Positions 25,350-34,956 are shown, counted from the stretch's first letter. The stretch: 64,000 bases of DNA from Ampullimonas aquatilis (GCF_049675895.1 NZ_CP183834.1:2418001-2482000), one strand, 5' to 3'. The notes: generated by a model from the letters alone, not told the origin. Numbers and translations: made by a program.

Positions 25350-26885
25350 TTAGTCTTTGGTCGACAAATTCAAAGCGAGTTGTGACTTGGACGTATCGTC
25401 CTTGCCATCCCGCTCGCTGATGGCGGCAGGATTATTACGGGCCAGTTCAAGTATCTCAAGGTATTCCCGTGTGATGTCACCGGTCACATAACGACCATCA
25501 AAACAGGAGGCCTCAAAGTTGCGAATATTAGGATTGATATCTCGCACCGATTGCTTCATCGCTTCAATGTCCTGATAAATCAACTGATCCGCACCAATGA
25601 TGCGACAGATTTCTTCATCAGTGCGGTTATGCGCCACTAATTCAGCACCAGTTGGCATATCAATGCCATAGACATTGGGAAAGCGCACCGGTGGTGCCGC
25701 AGAAGCAAAGATCACTTTCTTGGCGCCGGACTCGCGCGCCATCTGCACGATCTCGCCGGAGGTGGTACCACGCACGATGGAATCATCGACAATCAGCACA
25801 TTCTTGCCTTTGAACTCGACACCGATGGCATTGAGTTTTTGGCGCACTGATTTTCTGCGCATGGACTGGCCGGGCATGATGAAGGTTCGGCCAATATAGC
25901 GGTTTTTGATGAAGCCTTCGCGATATTCAATTCCCAGCTTCATGGCCAATTGCATGGCAGCCGGACGCGATGAATCAGGAATTGGCATGACCACATCAAT
26001 ATCTCCCGCGCTGACTTCACGACGTACTTTTTCAGCCAGATATTCACCCATCTTCAAACGCGAAGCATAGACTGACACACCATCCATGATGGAGTCAGGA
26101 CGGGCCAGATAAACATATTCAAAAATACAAGGATTCAGGCTGGGATTGTCCGCACATTGCTGGCTGTAAAACTCATTGTCTTGCGAGACGAAAATCGCTT
26201 CACCGGGTGCCACATCGCGCACGAATTTGAAGCCAAGTCCTTCCAGCGCCACTGACTCGGAAGCCGCCATGTATTCCGAACCCCGTTCGGTTTCGGCAAT
26301 GCCGTAACACAAGGGACGAATCCCATAGGGATCACGAAATGCCAGCAAGCCATAACCGGCAATATGCACGACCACCGCGTAAGAACCCTTGACGCGACGA
26401 TGGACACCCGCTACCGCACGGAACATGGCAGCTGGATCCAGCGAATAACCAGTGCTGGCTTGTTGCAACTCGTGCGCCAAGACGTTGAGCAGAATTTCAG
26501 AATCGGAATGGGTGTTGATGTGGCGACGATCAATCCGGAACATCTCATCCTTGAGCTGCGCCCAGTTCGTCAGATTGCCGTTATGCGCCAGTACCAGACC
26601 AAACGGTGCATTGACATAAAACGGTTGTGCTTCTTCTTCGCTGGAGGAAGATCCGGCGGTTGGATAACGAACCTGGCCAATACCTGAGTTACCAGGCAGG
26701 GCACGCATATTGCGGGTTCGAAACACATCCCGAACCAGCCCGTTGGCCTTGTACATGGAAAAGGTGGAGCCATTTGCCGTTGCAATCCCGGCTGCGTCCT
26801 GACCTCGATGCTGCAACAAAAGCAAGCCATCATAAATGAGCTGATTGACTGGCGAATGCGATACCACGCCGACGATGCCACACAT
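25350..26885 (-). CDS. purF: Amidophosphoribosyltransferase
   Basis: 511 aa, first committed step of purine synthesis: PRPP + glutamine to phosphoribosylamine. The N-terminal Cys (MCGIVGVV, C2 after Met removal) is the glutaminase nucleophile; LLQHRGQDAAGIA and the GNLTNW region complete the Ntn domain. The phosphoribosyltransferase half has the PRPP loop VLIVDDSIVRGTTSGEIV. Full length. It starts 16 bases after cvpA on the same strand, the classic cvpA-purF pair. Confidence 0.97.
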   Translation of the reverse strand: MCGIVGVVSHSPVNQLIYDGLLLLQHRGQDAAGIATANGSTFSMYKANGLVRDVFRTRNMRALPGNSGIGQVRYPTAGSSSSEEEAQPFYVNAPFGLVLAHNGNLTNWAQLKDEMFRIDRRHINTHSDSEILLNVLAHELQQASTGYSLDPAAMFRAVAGVHRRVKGSYAVVVHIAGYGLLAFRDPYGIRPLCYGIAETERGSEYMAASESVALEGLGFKFVRDVAPGEAIFVSQDNEFYSQQCADNPSLNPCIFEYVYLARPDSIMDGVSVYASRLKMGEYLAEKVRREVSAGDIDVVMPIPDSSRPAAMQLAMKLGIEYREGFIKNRYIGRTFIMPGQSMRRKSVRQKLNAIGVEFKGKNVLIVDDSIVRGTTSGEIVQMARESGAKKVIFASAAPPVRFPNVYGIDMPTGAELVAHNRTDEEICRIIGADQLIYQDIEAMKQSVRDINPNIRNFEASCFDGRYVTGDITREYLEILELARNNPAAISERDGKDDTSKSQLALNLSTKD

Positions 26886-26901
26886 AAGGAACCTCTCGAT
26901 A

Positions 26902-27396
26902 CTAGAATTTCACGTATTGCTTGAGTCGCTCAGGAAATAAGGGCTTGGCCAGATGAATGGAAGCTTCAATCATCGGACTTAATACCGCCTGCTGCCAGAA
27001 AGGCGTTTGCGTGAGGCCGGTCAGCCCCGCCAGAATCGCCAGACTCAAAACAATGACTGCGCCACGCGCAGCGCCAAACAATCCACCCAGGCCTTTGTCA
27101 GCCAATTTCAAACCGGTTGCAGCCAAAATCGTCGCGATCAGCATATTAACGACTGCCATAAGCAAAACTGTAGCCACCATGATAATCGCATAAGCCACCA
27201 GTAACTTGATCGCCTCACCCGGAATTTTATCGGGCAAATGCAAAGCCAGTTCCGGACCAAACAGATTGGCAGCGACCACCGCCACAATCCAGCCCAACAA
27301 AGACAAAATCTCGCGTATCAAGCCACGCCATAAACTGAGCAAAATGGAAACGACCATAATGCCAATCACGATGTAATCAAACCAGGTCACAAGCAC
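26902..27396 (-). CDS. cvpA: CvpA family inner-membrane protein
   Basis: 164 aa with four TM helices: YIVIGIMVVSILLSLWRGLI near the start, then GWIVAVVAANLFG, a third helix at LLVAYAIIMVATVLL and a fourth at GAARGAVIVLSLAILAGL. CvpA is named from colicin V production but is generally conserved next to purF and linked to envelope integrity. The DKGLGGLFGAARGAV segment is typical of the family. Confidence 0.93.
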   Translation of the reverse strand: MLVTWFDYIVIGIMVVSILLSLWRGLIREILSLLGWIVAVVAANLFGPELALHLPDKIPGEAIKLLVAYAIIMVATVLLMAVVNMLIATILAATGLKLADKGLGGLFGAARGAVIVLSLAILAGLTGLTQTPFWQQAVLSPMIEASIHLAKPLFPERLKQYVKF

Positions 27397-27452
27397 TCAC
27401 CGTGAAACACATCTGTCAGCATCTCGATACTGCATCAAACTGCCCCACAAGC

Positions 27453-28211
27453 TCATTGCAAATCCAACATGGCCGCAACAATTCCGGCAGCCTTCAGTTT
27501 GGCTTGCGCAGCTTCTGCTTCATCCTTGCTGGCAAAAGGGCCAACTCGCACACGGGTCCGCTCCCCTTCCTTGGTCTGCACAACCTGTACAAAGGTTTTT
27601 AAGCCTGTCGCTTCGACCTTGCCACGGGCTTCCTTGATTTTGTCAGGCGTTGCATAAGAACCCGTTTGCAGGACAAAACGATGGGTATCAGACTTGGCAA
27701 CTTCCTTGACTGGCTCATTCATTGGTTTGACCGGTGCAGTCACTTCATTTTTTTTGACAACCGGTTTATCAATCGGTTTATCAATCGGCTTAGCCGCACT
27801 GATGGGCTTGCTGATCACTTCAGGCGGATCGATGATTTCTTCTTCAAACGGTCTGGCTTCAGATTTGTTGGGTAGCTTGTCAGGCTGACCTGACATTTGA
27901 ATAACAACCGGCGTTTCCTTGGGCTTGGGTTCTTTATCCAATATCAAGGGCAGAATAATCACCGCCAGCAACACCATGACCACCGCACCAATCAGGCGTC
28001 GGCGGGCACGCCTTTTTAACGCGAGTGTTGGATCAGAACGGTAATCATCTTCATCCATCAAATTGCCAGCGCTTTCGGAAACATCATCACTTTTACGACG
28101 GCCACGCTTGCGGCGCTCAGCACCAGGAACCTTGGCACCATCAAAAAGTGGTGAATTATTGCTCGGTGCTTCCGCACTTTCGTTTTTATTTAAGAAGGAA
28201 AGAAGACCCAT
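27453..28211 (-). CDS. SPOR-domain membrane protein (DedD-like)
   Basis: 252 aa: cytoplasmic basic N-terminus, one TM helix (LIGAVVMVLLAVIILPLIL, about 73-91), a Lys/Pro-rich periplasmic linker and a C-terminal SPOR domain (about 175-252; FVLQTGSYATPDKIKEARGK ... RVRVGPFASKDEAEAAQAKL). SPOR domains bind denuded peptidoglycan at the septum, so a cell-division role like DedD is expected. The linker encodes PIDKPIDKP from two copies of a 12-base unit at 27762-27785. It lies between folC and cvpA on the same strand. Confidence 0.9.
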   Translation of the reverse strand: MGLLSFLNKNESAEAPSNNSPLFDGAKVPGAERRKRGRRKSDDVSESAGNLMDEDDYRSDPTLALKRRARRRLIGAVVMVLLAVIILPLILDKEPKPKETPVVIQMSGQPDKLPNKSEARPFEEEIIDPPEVISKPISAAKPIDKPIDKPVVKKNEVTAPVKPMNEPVKEVAKSDTHRFVLQTGSYATPDKIKEARGKVEATGLKTFVQVVQTKEGERTRVRVGPFASKDEAEAAQAKLKAAGIVAAMLDLQ

Positions 28212-28235
28212 GCGCCAGACAGGTTACAAGACAGA

Positions 28236-29537
28236 TTAGGAGAGTCGATGCTGCATAACCGCAGCAACTGTGTAAAACGAACCAAAGACTATGATTCTAT
28301 CATTGTCAGCCACTTTACTCCGGGCCTTTTCATAGGCAACGGCGGCGGATGTAAAGCATTCGATCGAATGCTCACTATCTTCCACAAAGCCACTCGCTCG
28401 AATCATCTCGGCAATGTCTTGTGCAGCCGCAGCGCGTGGTGTTGGCAGGTCACAAACATAAAAATGGTCAACCCTGCCTTGCAGATGCTTGAGCATGCCG
28501 GCCAAATCCTTGTCCTGCATGACGCCCAACACGGCATAGGTATTGGGAAAGAAGCCCATATTATCGAGGTTTTGCCCAAGTGTTGCAGCCGCATGGGGAT
28601 TATGGGCCACATCCAAGACAATAGCAGGTTGCCCTGGCAAGACCTGAAAACGGCCAGGCAATTCGACCAACGCCAAGCCATTACGAATTTCCTGCGCGCC
28701 TAATGGCAGGCGATCGGCCACTGACTCCAAGGCTGCTAAAGCTGCTGATGCATTGAGTAATTGATTGGTACCACGCAATGCCGGATAACTCAACGCATTG
28801 CGCCGTTGCTTGCGACCACCATAGCTCCATTGCTGCTGATCACCTTGATAGTTAAAGTCGCGACCAAACAACCAGAGGTCGGCATCGATTTCGCGGGCGT
28901 AATCAATCAGGCTGGCAGGCGGCATGGGATCAGCACAAATAGCTGGTCGACCAGTACGAAAAATACCTGCCTTCTCGTAGCCGATTTTTTCGCGGGTATC
29001 ACCCAGAAAAGCCTGATGGTCTAAATCGATGCTGGTAATGATGGCGCAATCGGCATCAAACAGATTCACCGCGTCAAGCCTACCACCCAGACCCACCTCA
29101 AGGATGACCGCGTCCAAGGATTGGCTGGCGAAGCAATGAGTAATCGCCAAGGTGGTAAATTCAAAGTAAGTCAGCGATACACCAACTTGCGCACGCGCTG
29201 CTTCCACAGCCTGAAAATGCGGCAGCAGCTGCTCGTCGCTAACGATCTCACCTTGAATCCGGGCACGCTCATTGAAATCGATCAGATGCGGCGAAGTATG
29301 ACAAGCCACTTTAAAACCCGCCTGAATCAGGATCGACTCCAGAAACGCACAGGTGGAACCTTTACCATTGGTACCACCGACGGTGAACAATACGCCGGGC
29401 AACGTAAACGCCAAGGCATCACGCACTTTACCAATTCGCGTTAAACCCATCTCAATCCCAACGGGATGCGCTGTTTCAAGATAAGTCAGCCACTCTGACA
29501 AATTGGCAAACTGTTGCTGCGTGAAAAGGGAATTCAT
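28236..29537 (-). CDS. folC: Bifunctional folylpolyglutamate synthase/dihydrofolate synthase
   Basis: 433 aa. Mur-ligase-like ATPase with P-loop GGTNGKGSTCAFLESIL, the KAGIFRTGRPAI region and a C-terminal domain with LDVAHNPHAAATL. It adds glutamate to dihydropteroate and to folates. A much longer open frame reaches 29630, but MNSLFTQQQ from ATG 29537 is the normal N-terminus. It heads the folC-SPOR-cvpA-purF operon; accD, its expected upstream neighbour, is displaced by the glucan locus. Confidence 0.94.
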   Translation of the reverse strand: MNSLFTQQQFANLSEWLTYLETAHPVGIEMGLTRIGKVRDALAFTLPGVLFTVGGTNGKGSTCAFLESILIQAGFKVACHTSPHLIDFNERARIQGEIVSDEQLLPHFQAVEAARAQVGVSLTYFEFTTLAITHCFASQSLDAVILEVGLGGRLDAVNLFDADCAIITSIDLDHQAFLGDTREKIGYEKAGIFRTGRPAICADPMPPASLIDYAREIDADLWLFGRDFNYQGDQQQWSYGGRKQRRNALSYPALRGTNQLLNASAALAALESVADRLPLGAQEIRNGLALVELPGRFQVLPGQPAIVLDVAHNPHAAATLGQNLDNMGFFPNTYAVLGVMQDKDLAGMLKHLQGRVDHFYVCDLPTPRAAAAQDIAEMIRASGFVEDSEHSIECFTSAAVAYEKARSKVADNDRIIVFGSFYTVAAVMQHRLS

Positions 29538-29846
29538 GGTTATCAGACGTTCTCGATCATGTTTTGAGCATTGAATCAGTGATCCAATCATTCTTGAAAT
29601 GGTAAATGGGGACAAGTCCAACCATAACAAGGCGCGCAGTATAAGGTAAGCTCACCAACTTGAGAAAACTGGCTGCTATGTCACTGACTGCAACAGGGTT
29701 TGCGCAAACTCGGCAAGTACCGCAAAATACGCCTTGCTTTGGGTATTAGCAACGATACCCCAAGGGAGTAAATAATAAAATGAGGCCATTAAGTGCATAA
29801 AATAAGGTATTTCTTTCAATACTAATAACAAGTATCCACAGGGACC
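29538..29846. other. Divergent intergenic region between folC and the GH17 gene
   Basis: No gene seen. It contains an interrupted inverted repeat: CCTTG (29732-29736) ... GGGTAT (29741-29746), eight-base loop, ATACCC (29755-29760) ... CAAGG (29761-29765). It lies about 80 bases before the GH17 start and could be an operator. Promoters for both directions must lie here. Confidence 0.4.
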
Positions 29847-31427
29847 ATGCTCACTTTCTCATCTGCGATACCGTATCGGACGGCACGTTTGTGGTTTGCT
29901 GGCCTATTTGGCCTTATCATCTTGGTCGCCATTCTGTCTTATGTGCAACAATATTTTCGACCACAAAGTATTGTTGCACTGGCGCCCGACTACAAATTAA
30001 AGTGCGCCTCTTACGCGCCCTACCATCGTCCGGGTCAATCGCCATTCATTGAAAACTTTGTCGCTTCACGCAGCCAAATTGATGAGGACTTGCGTTTTCT
30101 TTCCAGCAAGTTTGCCTGCGTGCGCACTTATTCAGTCAATCAGGGACTTGATCAAGTACCAGAGCTGGCCCGCAAATATGGCATGAAAATGTATCTGGGT
30201 ATCTGGATTGGCCGTGAAGCCAAAAAAAATCAGAAGGAAATCGAGCGTGGCATCGAACTGGCCAAAGCCAATGCCGATGTGATTCAGGGTGTCATTGTCG
30301 GCAATGAAGTCCTGCTGCGACGCGAACAAACCGAGGCCGGTCTGGCAGCGTATATTGATCAAGTTAAAAAACAGGTGGATCTTCCAGTGACCTATGCCGA
30401 TGTATGGGAATTCTGGCTCAAACACCCTGCCCTGGCCAGCTCGGTTGATTTTGTCACTGTCCACATCCTACCGTTTTGGGAAGATGATCCCCAGCCAATT
30501 GAAAAATCCATCGAGCATGTCAGCAAGGTGATTGACAAGGTCAAACAAACTTTCAACAAGCCCATCCTGATTGGTGAAACCGGCTGGCCCAGTACTGGTA
30601 GGCAGCGCGAAACAGCTGTGCCAAGTCTGGTGAATGAAGCGCGCTATATCCGCGAGTTTGTCCATTTGGCTGAAGCCCAGGATCTTAACTACAACATCAT
30701 TGAAGCGATTGACCAACCCTGGAAGCGTCGCAGTGAAGGCACGGTTGGCGGTTACTGGGGCATCTTTGATTCCCATCTCAAGCCCAAATTCAGCCTTAGC
30801 GAACCTGTCATCAATAATGGTCACAATGTCATGCATTTTGTGGGCGGACTTGCCGGTGCGCTGGTCATGCTGATTTTAGGCATGTCCTGGCACAGGGTCA
30901 GTGGCGGTATCAAACCATCGCGGGAGTTGTTGCTGATGGCCAATGGCGCATCATTTGGCACACTGGCCTGGATGCAATGGCAACATGCGCTCTTTGCTTA
31001 TCGCAATCTGGGGGAATGGCTGGTATTAGGTGGTATGAGCCTGATCAGCTTGCTACTGGGGATTGGCGCCACACTTTCTGCTGCAAGCCTGAATGATCAG
31101 TTGCGACCTTTTTTGAGTTATCTGGTCTGGTTACGCCGCATCGTGCTGTTTGGTGCAGCAGTGACTGGCATTCTATTTGTCTGCGATCCGCGCTACCGAG
31201 ACTTTCCCAGCTTGCTCTACCTGCCAGCCGCCATTGGCTTGCTGTCCTGTGTGATTGCTGGCAATCGTTTGTTGCGCTTTAACCGGCACGAAAAAATCCT
31301 CGGATTTCTGATGTTTGTCAGCCTGTTTGGTATCGCTTATCGCGAAGGACTGCGCAATGAGGAGGCCATTGCCTGGCTGGGCGTGACCATCATGCTGTTA
31401 GCCTCGTTTATGCAAAGCCGTCGATAA
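29847..31427 (+). CDS. GH17-family membrane glucan hydrolase/transglycosylase
   Basis: 526 aa. One N-terminal TM helix (about 13-33), a GH17 barrel (about 50-320) and a C-terminal part with about seven TM helices. Catalytic residues are visible: proton donor E154 in VIVGNEVLLR and nucleophile E244 in ILIGETGWPSTG; the barrel also has CVRTYSVNQG and VTVHILPFWEDD. Bacterial GH17 proteins of this type act on beta-1,3-glucans as transglycosylases or hydrolases. The neighbour at 32179 carries a related GH17 domain fused to a synthase, so the two probably act on one polymer. Its 3' end overlaps a convergent small gene by 30 bases. Confidence 0.88.
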   Translation: MLTFSSAIPYRTARLWFAGLFGLIILVAILSYVQQYFRPQSIVALAPDYKLKCASYAPYHRPGQSPFIENFVASRSQIDEDLRFLSSKFACVRTYSVNQGLDQVPELARKYGMKMYLGIWIGREAKKNQKEIERGIELAKANADVIQGVIVGNEVLLRREQTEAGLAAYIDQVKKQVDLPVTYADVWEFWLKHPALASSVDFVTVHILPFWEDDPQPIEKSIEHVSKVIDKVKQTFNKPILIGETGWPSTGRQRETAVPSLVNEARYIREFVHLAEAQDLNYNIIEAIDQPWKRRSEGTVGGYWGIFDSHLKPKFSLSEPVINNGHNVMHFVGGLAGALVMLILGMSWHRVSGGIKPSRELLLMANGASFGTLAWMQWQHALFAYRNLGEWLVLGGMSLISLLLGIGATLSAASLNDQLRPFLSYLVWLRRIVLFGAAVTGILFVCDPRYRDFPSLLYLPAAIGLLSCVIAGNRLLRFNRHEKILGFLMFVSLFGIAYREGLRNEEAIAWLGVTIMLLASFMQSRR

Positions 31428-31772
31428 GGCCAGTAACGAACCCACCAACCCCACAGCAGCCAATTCATAGCAAAACAGGACTAGACCAGCCAGTCCACAT
31501 AACACACCGAGCAATGCTGCTGTGCGGGACCGAAGCGCCCATGCCAGCAGCATGATCGCCAATGCAGCCCACCCCAACGCCTCAGTACCAAAAGTCGCCC
31601 AGACTAACCAGGCACGACTGCGGCACAAGGCATCCAAGTGATCAGTCTGTGCCATGCAAGCCTCGGCTACTGCTTGCTGTTCCACCAGATTAAAGCGGAT
31701 ATACAGAGTGACGAACACCACCAATAAAGCCAACAAGCCTGCCCAGATATAGAAAAAAGTGTTTTTATTCAT
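31398..31772 (-). CDS. Small membrane protein of unknown function inside the glucan locus
   Basis: 124 aa with about four hydrophobic helices: FYIWAGLLALLVVFVTLYI at the N-terminus, AWLVWATFGTEALGWAALAI and two further segments toward the C-terminus. Two cysteines (EACMAQ, ALCRSR) lie in the first outer loop. No family recognised. It runs antisense between the two GH17 genes and overlaps the last 30 bases of the first. Confidence 0.6.
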   Translation of the reverse strand: MNKNTFFYIWAGLLALLVVFVTLYIRFNLVEQQAVAEACMAQTDHLDALCRSRAWLVWATFGTEALGWAALAIMLLAWALRSRTAALLGVLCGLAGLVLFCYELAAVGLVGSLLALSTALHKRG

Positions 31773-31796
31773 AGCCTTATATTAACTCACAAAATT

Positions 31797-31812
31797 GTCG
31801 TTAAACAGCGAC
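31797..31812. repeat. Direct repeat copy A (GTCGTTAAACAGCGAC)
   Basis: Differs from copy B at 31896-31911 only at two pyrimidine positions (TT versus CC). Each copy can also fold on itself (GTCG with CGAC). The 99-base spacing start to start is close to nine or ten helical turns. Confidence 0.4.
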
Positions 31813-31895
31813 TTTATCCAGTTTGGCTGTCATCCGCTTGAAATATAAGGGTTGGCTCAAATCAGCAATAACCCTAGTTAAACGCTATATTCCTC

Positions 31896-31911
31896 GTCGC
31901 CAAACAGCGAC
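31896..31911. repeat. Direct repeat copy B (GTCGCCAAACAGCGAC)
   Basis: Second copy of the 16-base motif, about 270 bases before the glucan synthase start. Possible regulator binding site; function inferred only from repetition and position. Confidence 0.4.
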
Positions 31912-32032
31912 AGTCGAGCGATCTTCAATTCATTTTCTTATGAAGAATTGGCCGAGATCATGATCAAACCTTGTTCGAGAAAAAATAAACAATAAAATTT
32001 AATCAATAAAAATCAACAATTTAGAAAAACAA

Positions 32033-32060
32033 TCGTGGGATTTTTTGGCATTTCCCACGA
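32033..32060. repeat. Inverted repeat upstream of the glucan synthase
   Basis: TCGTGGGA (32033-32040) and TCCCACGA (32053-32060) are exact inverted repeats around a 12-base loop that begins with six T. About 120 bases before the GTG start. Could be an operator or a leader hairpin. Confidence 0.45.
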
Positions 32061-32178
32061 CTCCCTATTCAGCCAAGCGATTCATGGCCTATTTTGTGCA
32101 GAGCAATGTGTGTCAGCAACTTGACGTTTTAAATTTGCTGTCATTTCGTAGTTTAACTTTTTTATTCTGCAAACTATC

Positions 32179-34956
32179 GTGAGCACATCGACTCCTGTCA
32201 AATCGCCGATCGTCAAAGTCCTTTCCGCAGCCCTGATTGCTGGCGCTATTGCCGCCACTCAGTTTGCCGGCTGGTCTTGGTTAAATAAAGATACCGAGGT
32301 GGTTAGCGCCGATGCCAAAATCAACGGCTACGCATACAGCCCATATCAACACAACCAAAACCCCTTTGCCGAAAGCTATCCAAGCGACGAAGAAATTCGT
32401 GGTGACCTGGAACTGCTAGCGCAAAGCTCACACCGAATTCGTACCTACTCTTCGCTCGAAAATCCCCATGTTGCCAGCTTGGCGCGCGATGAAAAACTCT
32501 CCGTGTTGTCTGGTGCCTGGTTGGACAAGCGCGAAGACCAAAATGAAAAAGAGCTCAAGGCGCTGATTCAAACCACGCGTAAAAATGAACACGTCGAACG
32601 CGTGATGGTGGGTAACGAATCCATTTTACGTGGCGATTTGTCTGTCAATGAACTGATCAGCTATCTGGATCGCGCCCGCGATCAAATTGTTCAGCCAGTT
32701 TCTACCGCTGAACCATGGCACGTCTGGTTGCGTAATCCCGAACTGGCCAAACACGTTGATTACATCACCGTTCACTTGCTGCCTTACCATGAAGGTGTTC
32801 CCGTCGAAGAGGCACCTGAATATGTGTTGAGCCGCTACAACGAACTGGTCAAGGCCTTTCCCAACAAACATATTCTGATTGGTGAAGTGGGCTGGCCGAG
32901 TCATGGCCCTGTCATTGGTGGTGCTGTACCCTCACCAGAAAACGAAGCGCGTTTCATGCGTGAGTTTCTCAATATTGCACAAGCCAAGAAGCTTGACTAC
33001 TTTGTCATGGAAGCATTTGACCAGCCATGGAAGACTGAAATTGAAGGTTGGGCAGGTCCTTACTGGGGTATGTTCAGTGCTGATCGCACAGCCAAATTCA
33101 ATTGGGAAGGCCCAGTTAAAAATGATAGCAATTGGGTAAGTAAAGCGATCCTGGCCTCGGTATTGGGTTTCGTCCCGGTATTCCTGTTCTGCCTGTATTT
33201 CAATCGCTTTAAAACGATTGGTCTGGTAGGTTTTGGCATCTTGGCTCAAGCCACGATCACTGCTTTTGTGACCGGTCTTGCTCTGCCCATTGATTATTAC
33301 TTTACAACACGAGATATCGCTGCCCTGTCCGGCTTGATCATTGCCATGCTGATTAGCGCATCGGTGCTACTCTCCAATGGTTTTGAGTTTGTTGAAGTCA
33401 TGTTTAACGGTGGCTGGAAACGCAACTTTACGAAAAAAACAGCGCTGCCTGCACACAAAGAACCGATGATTTCTATCCATTTGGCCTGTTGCAACGAGCC
33501 ACCTGAAATGGTGATTGCCACCATCAACAGTTTGGCTAAACTCGACTATACCAATTACGAAGTTTTAGTAATCGACAACAACACCAAAGATGAAGCTCTG
33601 TGGAAGCCACTTGAGCAATATATGGCTCGCTTGGGTGACAACTTCAAGTTTTTCCACTTGCCAAGCTGGCCTGGTTTTAAGGCAGGTGCACTCAATTTTG
33701 CCCTGACTAAAACGGATCCACGTGCTGAAGTGGTGGGTGTGGTTGATGCCGACTATGTGGTATCGCGCGACTGGTTGTCCAGCCTTGCTCCTCACTTTCT
33801 GGAAGAAAAAGTAGCGGTTGTGCAAGCACCACAAGCCCACCGTGACTGGCAAAATCAATTCTTCCGTCGTATGTGCAACTGGGAATTTGATGGCTTCTTC
33901 CGGATTGGCATGCACCACCGCAATGAACGCAATGCGCTGATTCAACATGGCACCATGACCCTGGTACGCCGTGAGGCACTCGAAAACGTCGGTGGCTGGT
34001 CAGAATGGTGTATTTGTGAAGATACCGAACTGGGTCTGCGCCTGATTAAAGACGGCTACGAAACCCGTTATGTGGATGAAGTGCTGGGCCGTGGGCTGAC
34101 ACCATCCAACTTTACTGCCTTGAAATCACAGCGCTTCCGTTGGGCCTTTGGCGCCATGCAGATTTTGAAGCATCATTTGCCTGCCTTGATCGGCAAGAGC
34201 AGTTTTGATGGCGCACAGCGTTATCACTTCTTGACTGGCTGGTTCTCCTGGTTTGGTGATGCGCTGCAGTTTGTCTTTGCATCCGCCTCCATGTTCTGGA
34301 CAATCGGCATGTTGTTGTTGCCCAAGATGTTCAGCCTGCCTGTTACCGTCATGGCAGCGCCGGTATTAGGCTTCCTGATTGTGAAAGCAGCAATGGGCCC
34401 GATCCTGTATCGTGACCGCATGAAAACCAGCTGGCTTGATATTTTTGGTGCCTCGTTGGCCAGCTTGGGTCTCTCACATGCGATTGCCCGCGGTGTGTTT
34501 GCCGGTCTGATCAAACGTCGTGGTGAATTTGTTCGTACAGCTAAAGGTTGGCAACAAAAAGGTGGCGCTCTGGATGCAATTGCTCCTATTCGCGAAGAAA
34601 TTGGCTTATTCCTGACTTTAGGTTTAGCTGCTTTTGCGATGGTGGCAAACCGTGGTTTCAGTGATCTGGATGCCATGTTATGGGTGAGCATGCTGCTAGT
34701 TCAATCACTGCCTTATCTGGCTGCGATTGGTTGCCAGATCGCCACTTATCTGCCGGAAAAACGCGTCGAATTCAACGCCGACGATGTGGATGTGCCAGCA
34801 CATATCGAAGTGCCACAATTTGCACATAAACCAATGGTCGCAGCCAAGACAGCCATTGGCCAACTTGGCAAATCGGTTCATCTGCCAAGTGCCAAAGAGC
34901 TGAGTCAACAAATCAGTTCCAGCCTGAGTGATACTGAACGAGCTGCATCACAATAA
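32179..34956 (+). CDS. GH17-GT2 fusion beta-glucan synthase (NdvB-like)
   Basis: 925 aa. One N-terminal TM helix, a GH17 domain (about 40-310) with proton donor E147 (VMVGNESILR) and nucleophile E236 (ILIGEVGWPSHG), three TM helices (about 320-405), a family-2 glycosyltransferase domain (about 425-670) and a cluster of C-terminal TM helices. The GT2 motifs are complete: D523-A-D525, E614-D615 (CEDTELG) and Q651-RF-R654-W655. The polymerase probably makes beta-1,3-linked glucan across the membrane while the GH17 domain cuts or branches it, as in NdvB-type enzymes. The start is GTG with no clear ribosome site. The product (linear, cyclic or branched) cannot be read from sequence. Confidence 0.9.
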   Translation: MSTSTPVKSPIVKVLSAALIAGAIAATQFAGWSWLNKDTEVVSADAKINGYAYSPYQHNQNPFAESYPSDEEIRGDLELLAQSSHRIRTYSSLENPHVASLARDEKLSVLSGAWLDKREDQNEKELKALIQTTRKNEHVERVMVGNESILRGDLSVNELISYLDRARDQIVQPVSTAEPWHVWLRNPELAKHVDYITVHLLPYHEGVPVEEAPEYVLSRYNELVKAFPNKHILIGEVGWPSHGPVIGGAVPSPENEARFMREFLNIAQAKKLDYFVMEAFDQPWKTEIEGWAGPYWGMFSADRTAKFNWEGPVKNDSNWVSKAILASVLGFVPVFLFCLYFNRFKTIGLVGFGILAQATITAFVTGLALPIDYYFTTRDIAALSGLIIAMLISASVLLSNGFEFVEVMFNGGWKRNFTKKTALPAHKEPMISIHLACCNEPPEMVIATINSLAKLDYTNYEVLVIDNNTKDEALWKPLEQYMARLGDNFKFFHLPSWPGFKAGALNFALTKTDPRAEVVGVVDADYVVSRDWLSSLAPHFLEEKVAVVQAPQAHRDWQNQFFRRMCNWEFDGFFRIGMHHRNERNALIQHGTMTLVRREALENVGGWSEWCICEDTELGLRLIKDGYETRYVDEVLGRGLTPSNFTALKSQRFRWAFGAMQILKHHLPALIGKSSFDGAQRYHFLTGWFSWFGDALQFVFASASMFWTIGMLLLPKMFSLPVTVMAAPVLGFLIVKAAMGPILYRDRMKTSWLDIFGASLASLGLSHAIARGVFAGLIKRRGEFVRTAKGWQQKGGALDAIAPIREEIGLFLTLGLAAFAMVANRGFSDLDAMLWVSMLLVQSLPYLAAIGCQIATYLPEKRVEFNADDVDVPAHIEVPQFAHKPMVAAKTAIGQLGKSVHLPSAKELSQQISSSLSDTERAASQ

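Larger units (their letters stand above)
31773..32178. other. AT-rich gap before the glucan synthase gene with repeats
   Basis: No coding sequence seen. It holds two copies of GTCGYYAAACAGCGAC (31797-31812 and 31896-31911) and a perfect hairpin (32033-32060), listed separately. The synthase promoter must be here or just upstream. Confidence 0.5.
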
